5,704 bases of DNA from an uncultured Desulfomonile sp. (lineage in GTDB: Bacteria > Desulfobacterota > Desulfomonilia > Desulfomonilales > Desulfomonilaceae), in the NCBI GenBank assembly GCA_903853735.1, contig CAINUH010000434.1, positions 1 through 5,704 of the forward strand. Direction: 5' to 3'. The notes beneath the pieces are model-generated. The model ran no database searches. It was given only the letters and a program-made list of their open reading frames with translations, and was not told the origin of the DNA. Numbering within the stretch: position 1 is the first letter of the stretch; each line of letters opens with the position of its first letter. Of this stretch, positions 1 to 5,223 are shown piece after piece. Made by a program: the position numbers and the translations under genes.

Positions 1-968
1 AGCTCCGGGACTTCATGAACGAAGCCATACTGTTTTAGCAATTGCCCCACCCAGACATAGTCTTCCTCTTTGAGCTTCCCAACGCCTGCCTCATCACCCT
101 TTGGCATGACCAAATCTTTCATTCGAGCCAGCATCCATTTCTGATGGTTCCTGTTGGTACCTGTGTGGACCGCTTCTGTATGCTTCATGACAAGGTCCAG
201 CGCCTCTTCGGGGTTGTCGAAAGCGTAAATCCATCCCTTGATGGAAGCCTCAACAAACCGCTGACACATGTCAGGATCTGATTCATAAGTCTTTTCCAGA
301 GTGAACAAACCGTCTTCGGGGAAGCTTGGTCCGAAATCGCTTAGAATAAAAACGGTAAGTTCGTCTTTATTAAACCCACTGTTGATAATAGTGTTGTATT
401 CATTGTACCACATTCCGGAAATAGCATCGACGCCTCCCTTAAGCAACAATGCTACGGAAGAGTAATTGGGAATTATCTCCACGTTGATGCCATATTTACG
501 AAAGAAAACCATTGGTTCCAAAAGAAAGTGGCCGGTCCAAAGGCCCACCTTTTTCCCATGAAGATCTTTTGGAACCATGATCCCGCTGCTTTTTCTTGCC
601 ACCAGAAGTAAAGCAGACTTCTGGGTTATCTGAGCCAATTCGACTATTCTTAGCCCGGAAGCTCGCATCTCGATCGCGTTGGAGAGCCAACCTGTGCAGA
701 AAGTGGCTTGCCCAGAGACCATGAGTTCAAATGACGGCTTTCCAGGGCCGCCTTCGAGCAGAGTCAGATCAAGCCCTACATCGCGGTAGAAACCTTTTTC
801 CAGGGCAACCATGTAACCGGCAAACTGGGCTTGAGGAATCCATTGAGGTACGAGAGAAACCTTTGTAAGATCAGTTTGCTCTGCTAAACCATTTGCAGGC
901 TGGACCAGAATGAGCAGGCATAGGACCAAGCCTACCGGTACTATTTTTACCTTGAACGAGTTTACCAT
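1..968 (-). CDS. ABC transporter substrate-binding protein, NMT1/THI5-like (partial, C-terminus cut by window edge)
   Basis: The frame is open from the ATG at 968 to base 1, 322 codons without a stop, so the end of the protein lies outside the window. Residues 1-29 form a Sec signal peptide: basic start (K6, K8), hydrophobic core at about 9-22, probable cleavage after A29 in NGLA. The mature part has the signature of NMT1/THI5-type periplasmic binding proteins: QWIPQAQFAGYMVALEKGFY at about 42-61, then GLDLTLLEGGPG at 65-76, and further on WLSNAIE and the KDLHGKKVGLW hinge segment. Proteins of this class capture small organic solutes in the periplasm for an ABC importer; known ligands include pyrimidine precursors, sulfonates and nitrate, and the ligand here cannot be told. 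Family members are usually about 330-350 residues, so little is missing. A GAGG ribosome site lies 5 nt before the ATG. The permease and ATPase partners would be expected downstream, beyond the left edge. Confidence 0.9.
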   Translation of the reverse strand, partial: MVNSFKVKIVPVGLVLCLLILVQPANGLAEQTDLTKVSLVPQWIPQAQFAGYMVALEKGFYRDVGLDLTLLEGGPGKPSFELMVSGQATFCTGWLSNAIEMRASGLRIVELAQITQKSALLLVARKSSGIMVPKDLHGKKVGLWTGHFLLEPMVFFRKYGINVEIIPNYSSVALLLKGGVDAISGMWYNEYNTIINSGFNKDELTVFILSDFGPSFPEDGLFTLEKTYESDPDMCQRFVEASIKGWIYAFDNPEEALDLVMKHTEAVHTGTNRNHQKWMLARMKDLVMPKGDEAGVGKLKEEDYVWVGQLLKQYGFVHEVPE

Positions 969-973
969 GATAA

Positions 974-977
974 CCTC
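974..977 (-). promoter_or_regulatory. Ribosome binding site of the substrate-binding protein gene
   Basis: Minus-strand GAGG stands 5 nt upstream of the ATG at 968. It supports that ATG, which also gives a well-formed signal peptide directly at the N-terminus. Confidence 0.6.
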
Positions 978-1053
978 GCGGTCCTTTTCAAGGGATGTTC
1001 GAGCCTGACGTGGGGTGCCCTCTTGCGTTGCGTTAACCCTATCATCTTCGAAC

Positions 1054-1082
1054 TTTATATGACAGTATGATTCGTATGTTGA
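1054..1082 (-). promoter_or_regulatory. Candidate sigma70-type promoter for the substrate-binding protein gene
   Basis: On the minus strand a TCAACA box (1077-1082, 4 of 6 to TTGACA) is followed after 17 bp by TATAAA (1054-1059, 5 of 6 to TATAAT). Transcription would start near 1047, leaving a leader of about 80 nt before the ATG at 968. The box match and spacing are read directly; promoter activity is inference. Confidence 0.4.
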
Positions 1083-1101
1083 TCACTAAATGATCTGTGA
1101 T
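1081..1101. promoter_or_regulatory. Inverted repeat, possible operator in the divergent intergenic region
   Basis: GATCA (1081-1085) and TGATC (1091-1095) form a perfect inverted repeat with a 5-bp centre. A second, interlocked pair, ATCAC (1082-1086) and GTGAT (1097-1101), has a 10-bp centre. The element touches the -35 box of the proposed minus-strand promoter and lies about 40 bp upstream of the plus-strand gene, so a dimeric regulator bound here could control both. The arms are short and could arise by chance. Confidence 0.3.
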
Positions 1102-1141
1102 GGTAGGGATTTTCGCGGACAGTATTTGAGCGGCTGCTTTC

Positions 1142-2086
1142 ATGAAACTTTTGGTCACAATAGATGTTGAGGAAGAAGGACTCTTCAGAGGCATTTACGA
1201 ACGCACCGATGTTCAGGTGAGTAATGTCCCCGCTCTATACAAGCTGGATTCGATTTTCCGTGAGTGGGGCATTCATCCTACCTTGCTGTTGACTTACCAG
1301 GTCGTCGGATTTGCACCTTACGGAGATCTGATGGCTGATCTGAAAGAACGATGGGGTGCTGAAATCGGAGCCCACCTCCATCACTGGAACACCCCCCCCT
1401 TGATAGACCTCCCCCACCGCGACCCCGTGCCTTCGGAACTGATTCCTGTTGAGATCCTCCAATCTAAGATGAATACCTTGCTTGAGGCTTTCGACGCTGT
1501 GGGAGTCTCGCCTGTATCCTTCAGGATGGGCCGGTTCAACATGGGGACGAGGATGTTTTCAGTCCTGGAAAAGACTCCAATTCTTGTTGATAGCAGCGTG
1601 GCCCCATTGAGAAGGGAATATGGAGGCCCGGATCATTTCGCAGCCCAAATTGACCCTTACTTTCCCGACCCGGCTGATATTGTGCGTCCCGGATCTTCGT
1701 CCATCCTCGAGGCACCGATCACCATAGTTCCCCTCACACCGGCTCTCGGACATTATCTGGAACAACTGCGCACACGAGCCATTTTCCCGGATTCAATGGT
1801 TTCGTGGGTTGCGCCTAACCTCTGCTCAATACCGGTACAGCCGGTTTGGACAGGGCTTAAGAGACTGAAGATCGCCGTAGATCTCCACCGCAGACGAGGC
1901 GGGCAAGTGCTGACGATATTTTTTCATTCTTCTGAATTGATGCCAGGAATCTCTCCACAACACCCCTCTCCTGCACATGTAGATCGGTTCCTGCAAAAAT
2001 TATCGAGATTTTTCGCGTGGCTTCATAAATCAAACTCCGTGGAGTCTCTCACCTTATCCCAACTCCGCAGTGCCTATGCCGGCTGA
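1142..2086 (+). CDS. Polysaccharide deacetylase-family protein, WalW-like
   Basis: A complete 314-residue protein with no signal peptide or membrane segment, so probably cytoplasmic. The N-terminus TIDVEEEG (6-13) carries the family's first-strand Asp (D8). GAHLHHWNTPP (76-86) gives the H-x-H metal ligands (H78, H80, with H81 next to them). FRMGRFNMG (127-135) corresponds to the FRxGR-type motif, VDSSVAP (149-155) to the following strand, and FFHSSELMPG (260-269) supplies the late catalytic-type His (H262). These are hallmarks of the NodB/CE4-like fold in the subgroup annotated as WalW or polysaccharide deacetylase, which acts on N-acetylated sugars during cell-wall or surface-polysaccharide metabolism; the substrate here is unknown. 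Only a weak GAG lies 11 nt before the ATG, but the motif-bearing strand starts right at this Met. It is divergent from the substrate-binding protein gene and converges on the unknown gene at its 3' side. A run of eight C lies in codons 84-86. Confidence 0.85.
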   Translation: MKLLVTIDVEEEGLFRGIYERTDVQVSNVPALYKLDSIFREWGIHPTLLLTYQVVGFAPYGDLMADLKERWGAEIGAHLHHWNTPPLIDLPHRDPVPSELIPVEILQSKMNTLLEAFDAVGVSPVSFRMGRFNMGTRMFSVLEKTPILVDSSVAPLRREYGGPDHFAAQIDPYFPDPADIVRPGSSSILEAPITIVPLTPALGHYLEQLRTRAIFPDSMVSWVAPNLCSIPVQPVWTGLKRLKIAVDLHRRRGGQVLTIFFHSSELMPGISPQHPSPAHVDRFLQKLSRFFAWLHKSNSVESLTLSQLRSAYAG

Positions 2087-2143
2087 TTTGTGAATATGAA
2101 TTCCGCATCGAGCAACAGGGTCAAAACCCGGGCTGGAGAACTT
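2087..2143. other. Short convergent intergenic region
   Basis: These 57 bp separate two converging genes. They contain a small GGGT-CAAA-ACCC hairpin (2118-2129) with a 4-bp stem and no T-tract on either side, so no intrinsic terminator can be supported for either gene. Confidence 0.5.
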
Positions 2144-3145
2144 TCACGAGACACTCTTGAAGTTCAGTTTCAGAGCAGTGTTGTTAATGTAACGGCGCAA
2201 TGAAAAATTACTGGTCACCTGCTCCAAATTGATGGTTAGACCGACGTCTCTAAGTTCTTTGAGCACCAGGACCGGAGAGTGACTGAAATTCATTCGCTGA
2301 AGCACCTGGTGAATAGTGTGCGCAGACGCGTTTCCCGGAGGAGGAACAGTCCTGTTTTCGCGGGTAGACACAAGGTGATAGCTTAATGTTACGTGATAAT
2401 TACCTACCTCGGTGTCCAGGTTTACATCAGGCCTTGAAGTTTCGTTTTCTTCCAGCTCTCGATCCCTGTAGCGCCGAAAAATGGTCTCCGTCAAATTTTG
2501 TTGGCACAGGTACAGCGTGGATGAAAAATCATAGACATCTATGGGGCGACGCTCTTGTTTCTCAACAAAAGTGTTGCCGTAAGATAGCCTTGTTTGTTTG
2601 TGAAAAGGTTCGTTCTTGTTGACTATGAGATCGATGATGATGTTCCCCATTGAACAGGAAAGAGAGATCGGATTGTCCCCTGCATCAATCCCTTGGTGCT
2701 GTATCTTTTCAATTATGAGTTCGTGCGGGTGACCTGCAATAAGTCGTTGTACAATCTGTTGCATAAAAAAAGGGTTTGTATTGAACTTTTCCGACAGGAT
2801 GATCCTGTGCATCTCTTGGAGGTGCATCTCTATGAAATAGTTTTCCGCCTCAACATACATACTTACGTTGAGACCCTGTACATCGCCGGCCAGATATCGT
2901 CGCCAGATCTCGTGAAGATTGTACTCCTTCATGAGTCCCAGAACAGTGATCAGATCGAAACCGTCGAGGAGGCGATTCTCGCTGCGACAAACCGGGTACA
3001 CAGTATGCATAATGTGATGATCCTCTTGGCGGTCTTCGGCCGGGAACCTCTGCCCCAGACATTCATGATTCGGCGGCAACTTGGTTTCAGCGCTATTGCA
3101 ATTACAGGGCCCGCAGGAATTCGGGTCTGAGGCTTGTCCTGTCAC
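2144..3145 (-). CDS. Unrecognised protein encoded directly downstream of the radical SAM gene
   Basis: A 333-residue frame from a GTG at 3145, which overlaps the end of the radical SAM gene by 44 bp. The first ATG in frame, at 3010, would give 288 residues. The GTG has GGAAG-like bases about 5 nt upstream and would allow translational coupling. The ATG has AGAGG 11 nt upstream, a long spacing. I recognise no family. There is no signal peptide or clear transmembrane segment, so it is probably soluble. The N-terminal extension is Cys-rich, with C-x2-C-x-C at 11-16, C29, and a His cluster (H43, H44, H47) then C53. The middle (about 75-150) looks helical and His-rich. The second half (about 165-330) has alternating hydrophobic strands (NIIIDLIV, YHVTLSYHLV), suggesting a beta-rich domain. 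The antisense frames look less protein-like. It may be functionally tied to the radical SAM protein, but nothing in it shows a reaction. Confidence 0.6.
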   Translation of the reverse strand: MTGQASDPNSCGPCNCNSAETKLPPNHECLGQRFPAEDRQEDHHIMHTVYPVCRSENRLLDGFDLITVLGLMKEYNLHEIWRRYLAGDVQGLNVSMYVEAENYFIEMHLQEMHRIILSEKFNTNPFFMQQIVQRLIAGHPHELIIEKIQHQGIDAGDNPISLSCSMGNIIIDLIVNKNEPFHKQTRLSYGNTFVEKQERRPIDVYDFSSTLYLCQQNLTETIFRRYRDRELEENETSRPDVNLDTEVGNYHVTLSYHLVSTRENRTVPPPGNASAHTIHQVLQRMNFSHSPVLVLKELRDVGLTINLEQVTSNFSLRRYINNTALKLNFKSVS

Positions 3146-3974
3146 CCGCTTCCAATACTTTGTCTATAGCCGCCACGATTTTGGTTTTGTCTTTCGGAAG
3201 AGTGGCCTTCACCGGCAGGTAATTCGACGCGTGATTAGACCTGAATACGCAATTGGTAAAGGAAGATTCGGCTATCATGGTCCTCAACTCACGGATGAGT
3301 CCGAATGGATCCGGAAGTTGAAATTGTCCCTGAAGGTAGTCTCCGTGTAAAGGGGTTCCCGGTACCAGAATGACGCTCAATGCTCCCACGTAGTCGGGAT
3401 CCAGGTCAGTCAGTATCCTGGCGGTATCTAGAGCATGGGCCTGGCTGCCTGTAACCCCGCCTATCCCGAGCAACACCGTCACCGAAAGCAGTATCCCGGC
3501 TTCTTTGACCCTGTGACCTGCCTGTACAAGCTCAGCGTACGTAGCGCCCTTGCATATTTTTTCCAAGAGAACCTCACTACCGGTCTCCACCCCCATGTAA
3601 ATTATATCCAGTTCAAGTGCCTTGAGCGCTTTCAAGTCCTCAACGGATTTGTGAAGAATGTTGCCCGCATTGGCATATATGCCTATTCTTTCCACCGAGG
3701 GGAAAGCCTCTCTGACCGCCTCTAATATCTCCACCAGCTTTTTCTGAGGGATACACAGGGCATCGCCATCCGCAAGAAAAACCCTCTGAATAGGACCCAT
3801 GTATCGGGCCTCGGCCAGATCCTCCTTAATCTTATCTATGCTGCGAATAGCAAAAGACTTGCCCTGGTAACTGCCGCAAAACGTGCACTTGTTGTGATGG
3901 CAACCCAGGGTGGCTTGAATTATGAGACTCCCTGCCTCGCTTGGAGGACGATAAACTGCGCCTTCGTATCTCAC
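3102..3974 (-). CDS. Radical SAM protein, YgiQ/Elp3-like core, function unknown
   Basis: A complete 290-residue protein from a GTG at 3974, with GGAG 10 nt upstream. The cluster-binding motif GCHHNKCTFCGSYQGK (24-39) places three Cys at 25, 30 and 33, that is C-x4-C-x2-C rather than the usual C-x3-C-x2-C. FLADGDAL (66-73) matches the second strand of the partial TIM barrel. GVETGSE (128-134) is the SAM-contacting GxETGS element of Elp3/MiaB-like proteins, and LLGIGG (168-173) a later glycine-rich strand. The tail has FRSNHASNYLPVKATLP (244-260) and ends in LRPEFLRAL, which I recall as features of a widespread uncharacterised radical SAM subgroup. The enzyme should bind a [4Fe-4S] cluster and cleave S-adenosylmethionine to a 5'-deoxyadenosyl radical; the substrate is unknown. 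There is no extra Fe-S (SPASM or TRAM) domain. The gene lies 56 nt after the lipoprotein gene and overlaps or abuts the unknown downstream gene, so all three are likely on one message. Confidence 0.9.
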   Translation of the reverse strand: MRYEGAVYRPPSEAGSLIIQATLGCHHNKCTFCGSYQGKSFAIRSIDKIKEDLAEARYMGPIQRVFLADGDALCIPQKKLVEILEAVREAFPSVERIGIYANAGNILHKSVEDLKALKALELDIIYMGVETGSEVLLEKICKGATYAELVQAGHRVKEAGILLSVTVLLGIGGVTGSQAHALDTARILTDLDPDYVGALSVILVPGTPLHGDYLQGQFQLPDPFGLIRELRTMIAESSFTNCVFRSNHASNYLPVKATLPKDKTKIVAAIDKVLEAGDRTSLRPEFLRAL

Positions 3975-4030
3975 GATCTTTTTTCTCCACTCACGATTCA
4001 GTTTTGATTAAACCGGTCATACCAAATGGC

Positions 4031-4639
4031 TTACCGGTATTGTATACCGTCTCGGACGAATGTATCAAATTCTTTGGTTGCCGCATCAATTGCATCACCG
4101 TCAGCTCTTAAAAATATGTAATAAATATATGAATCCCCCTGAACGAGGTATAAAACTCTCTGTTCAGGGATAACCGGGCTGTAAAGGACCGGGATTGGTT
4201 TTCCCGTGAGCGGATCTTCCATGGTCATGGTTGTCCAGCCCTCTGAGATCTTGTCGCGTCCCTCTCCCAGTTTCTGTTCTACACGTTTTCTCTTTCGTAT
4301 GTACTTGGTTCTGAACACAACCTTGTAGGCATTGTGTCCACTTACCTTAACGTATTCCTCGCCGTCTCCGGGCCGGATTATTTCACCACCGGGAAACAGC
4401 GCAGGATAATGTATGGCCAGATTCTCCAGAGGTCGAGGCGTTTTGGTCGTCCTCACCTCGATGAATATGTTGTCGCTCCCATCGTTGAATCTGGCGGTGG
4501 AATCATCTTGGTATATGACAGGATAAGGTTGGGATTTGATTTCCGTGATGCCCCTGCTTCCAAAGCAGCCGGGAAGGACGAATAGTACACCCGCAGAAAT
4601 CAAAACACGAAAGCAAATCCCTGTTGAGTACACATTCAT
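4031..4639 (-). CDS. Predicted lipoprotein of unknown function
   Basis: A 202-residue protein starting at the ATG at 4639. The N-terminus has an Arg (R11) followed by a hydrophobic stretch (12-21) and a lipobox, VLPGC, ending at C25; signal peptidase II cleavage and lipidation there would anchor it in a membrane. The residues after the Cys are FGS, with no Asp at +2, so in a Gram-negative host the outer membrane is the default destination. The mature 178 residues are soluble and rich in beta-strand-like and charged segments, including a basic patch RTKYIRKRKRVEQK (about 109-122) and a hydrophobic strand near the C-terminus (LYLVQGDSYIYYIFLRA). I do not recognise the domain. The Shine-Dalgarno is weak. 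It stands between the zinc ribbon gene (114 nt upstream) and the radical SAM gene (56 nt downstream), all co-oriented. Confidence 0.8.
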   Translation of the reverse strand: MNVYSTGICFRVLISAGVLFVLPGCFGSRGITEIKSQPYPVIYQDDSTARFNDGSDNIFIEVRTTKTPRPLENLAIHYPALFPGGEIIRPGDGEEYVKVSGHNAYKVVFRTKYIRKRKRVEQKLGEGRDKISEGWTTMTMEDPLTGKPIPVLYSPVIPEQRVLYLVQGDSYIYYIFLRADGDAIDAATKEFDTFVRDGIQYR

Positions 4640-4686
4640 ATAGTCATGTCATACCACATGTCGGACACTATGGGCAGCACCCTACA

Positions 4687-4699
4687 ACCGAATGTCGGT
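4687..4699. repeat. Small inverted repeat upstream of the lipoprotein gene
   Basis: ACCGA-ATG-TCGGT is a perfect 5-bp-arm inverted repeat in the 114-bp gap between the zinc ribbon and lipoprotein genes, 48 bp before the lipoprotein ATG. It could be a small hairpin or operator. Its size is compatible with chance. Confidence 0.2.
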
Positions 4700-4730
4700 C
4701 ACAACCAACCGAATATCATCATTGATTTGA

Positions 4731-4748
4731 GCAGACCCGCGGCTCTGC
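4731..4748 (-). terminator. Weak hairpin just after the zinc ribbon stop codon
   Basis: GCAGA and TCTGC arms enclose an 8-nt GC-rich loop 5 nt past the TAA of the zinc ribbon gene. No T-tract follows on the minus strand, so it is unlikely to be a strong intrinsic terminator. It may attenuate or stabilise a message that continues into the lipoprotein gene. Confidence 0.2.
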
Positions 4749-4753
4749 ACAAA

Positions 4754-5014
4754 TTACGGGCGATCCCGTTGCACAGGACGGACATACGAGTCCGCACCCT
4801 CCGGCAGGCTGCACGCGCTCTCATCACCGCATGAGTCGCACGACACGCAAAAGAACCTGTCGAGCGATTTGTCCTCAGCATTGAAAGCGGCTCCAACTTC
4901 TTCCGGATTTGCAGACCCGCATACGGGACACTCTCTCGGCGCTTTCTCGGGATTTACGAATATTTTCGTAAACTCTTTGCCGCATTCGTTACACTTATAT
5001 TTTAGTATAGGCAT
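4754..5014 (-). CDS. FmdB-type zinc ribbon protein
   Basis: A small complete protein of 86 residues. The N-terminus MPILKYKCNECGKEF is the typical opening of the FmdB/CxxC_CxxC regulatory-type zinc ribbon (PF09723 family). C8-x2-C11 and C29-x2-C32 supply the four expected zinc ligands, and PxxCPVCGS the second knuckle. After the ribbon comes a second Cys group at 56, 59, 62 and 68 (FFCVSCDSCGDESACS); Cys/Ser-rich tails are common in this family. The name comes from a protein linked to formamidase and amidase regulation, but most members have no proven role. The start is well fixed by GGAGGAGG 6 nt before the ATG and by the family N-terminus. It is the first gene of the minus-strand cluster, and its leader carries a plausible promoter. 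Confidence 0.88.
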   Translation of the reverse strand: MPILKYKCNECGKEFTKIFVNPEKAPRECPVCGSANPEEVGAAFNAEDKSLDRFFCVSCDSCGDESACSLPEGADSYVRPVQRDRP

Positions 5015-5020
5015 AGCCGT

Positions 5021-5028
5021 CCTCCTCC
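5021..5028 (-). promoter_or_regulatory. Strong ribosome binding site of the zinc ribbon gene
   Basis: Minus-strand GGAGGAGG lies 6 nt upstream of the ATG at 5014. It is far stronger than the sites of the other genes in the window and suggests high translation of the small zinc ribbon. Confidence 0.85.
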
Positions 5029-5042
5029 AGTTCCTTGTTTAC

Positions 5043-5066
5043 AGGCAATGACCATTCCCGTTGCCT
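5043..5066 (-). other. Hairpin in the leader of the zinc ribbon mRNA
   Basis: AGGCAA (5043-5048) and TTGCCT (5061-5066) form a perfect 6-bp stem with a 12-nt loop. It lies between the proposed transcription start near 5083 and the Shine-Dalgarno at 5021-5028. It may be a small structured leader; the sequence matches no riboswitch I know and it is too short to hold one. Confidence 0.25.
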
Positions 5067-5089
5067 TCGGATGGACTTGTCTCTACCGC

Positions 5090-5118
5090 ATCATAGCGCC
5101 AGGACGGCACAACATCAA
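5090..5118 (-). promoter_or_regulatory. Candidate sigma70-type promoter for the zinc ribbon gene and cluster
   Basis: On the minus strand TTGATG (5113-5118, 4 of 6) is followed after exactly 17 bp by TATGAT (5090-5095, 5 of 6). Transcription would begin near 5083, giving a leader of about 70 nt. This is the best promoter-like match for the minus-strand cluster; activity is inferred. Confidence 0.45.
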
Positions 5119-5151
5119 GACGTTTCAAGGGTGGAAATTCACTGATTGAAG

Positions 5152-5169
5152 CCGGTTTGGCCAAACCGG
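5152..5169. repeat. Perfect 18-bp palindrome
   Basis: CCGGTTTGGCCAAACCGG is identical to its own reverse complement with no central spacer. It lies 20 bp upstream of the proposed -35 box of the ATPase gene and about 34 bp upstream of the -35 of the oppositely directed zinc ribbon promoter. The lack of a loop argues against an intrinsic terminator and fits a dimeric DNA-binding protein site better, though it could also extrude or form part of a transcript hairpin. Confidence 0.6.
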
Positions 5170-5188
5170 GGTGTATTCCCAATTAGTC

Positions 5189-5216
5189 TTGACTTTTTGG
5201 GAAGTGGGGCCACAAT
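5189..5216 (+). promoter_or_regulatory. Candidate promoter of the AAA_14 ATPase gene, possibly leaderless
   Basis: TTGACT (5189-5194, 5 of 6) and CACAAT (5211-5216, 4 of 6) are 16 bp apart. The -10 box ends only 7 nt before the ATG at 5224, so a normal start site would fall at or next to the A of the ATG. The bases before the ATG hold no Shine-Dalgarno. GTGG-GG-CCAC (5204-5213), a small inverted repeat, overlaps the spacer and the -10 box. Confidence 0.45.
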
Positions 5217-5223
5217 AGTCGCT

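Noticed and set aside
2118..2129. GGGT-CAAA-ACCC hairpin between the convergent genes, considered as a bidirectional terminator
   Set aside because: The stem is only 4 bp and no T-tract follows on either strand.
2693..3130. Plus-strand frame of 145 codons across the start of the unknown gene
   Set aside because: It is antisense to the 333-codon minus frame, has no ribosome site seen, and runs into the radical SAM coding region. Because the minus-strand protein is itself unrecognised, this rejection is less certain than the others.
4012..4038. Two ACCGGT palindromes 21 bp apart between the radical SAM and lipoprotein genes
   Set aside because: Six-base palindromes are common, and one copy lies at the end of the lipoprotein coding sequence.
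4646..4834. Plus-strand frame of 62 codons across the gap between the lipoprotein and zinc ribbon genes
   Set aside because: It overlaps the zinc ribbon gene antisense, with low-information composition and no convincing ribosome site.
4732..4920. Ten-base direct repeat CAGACCCGC with a flanking base at about 4731-4740 and 4911-4920
   Set aside because: Exact 10-mers recur by chance many times in a window this size, and one copy is inside the zinc ribbon coding sequence.
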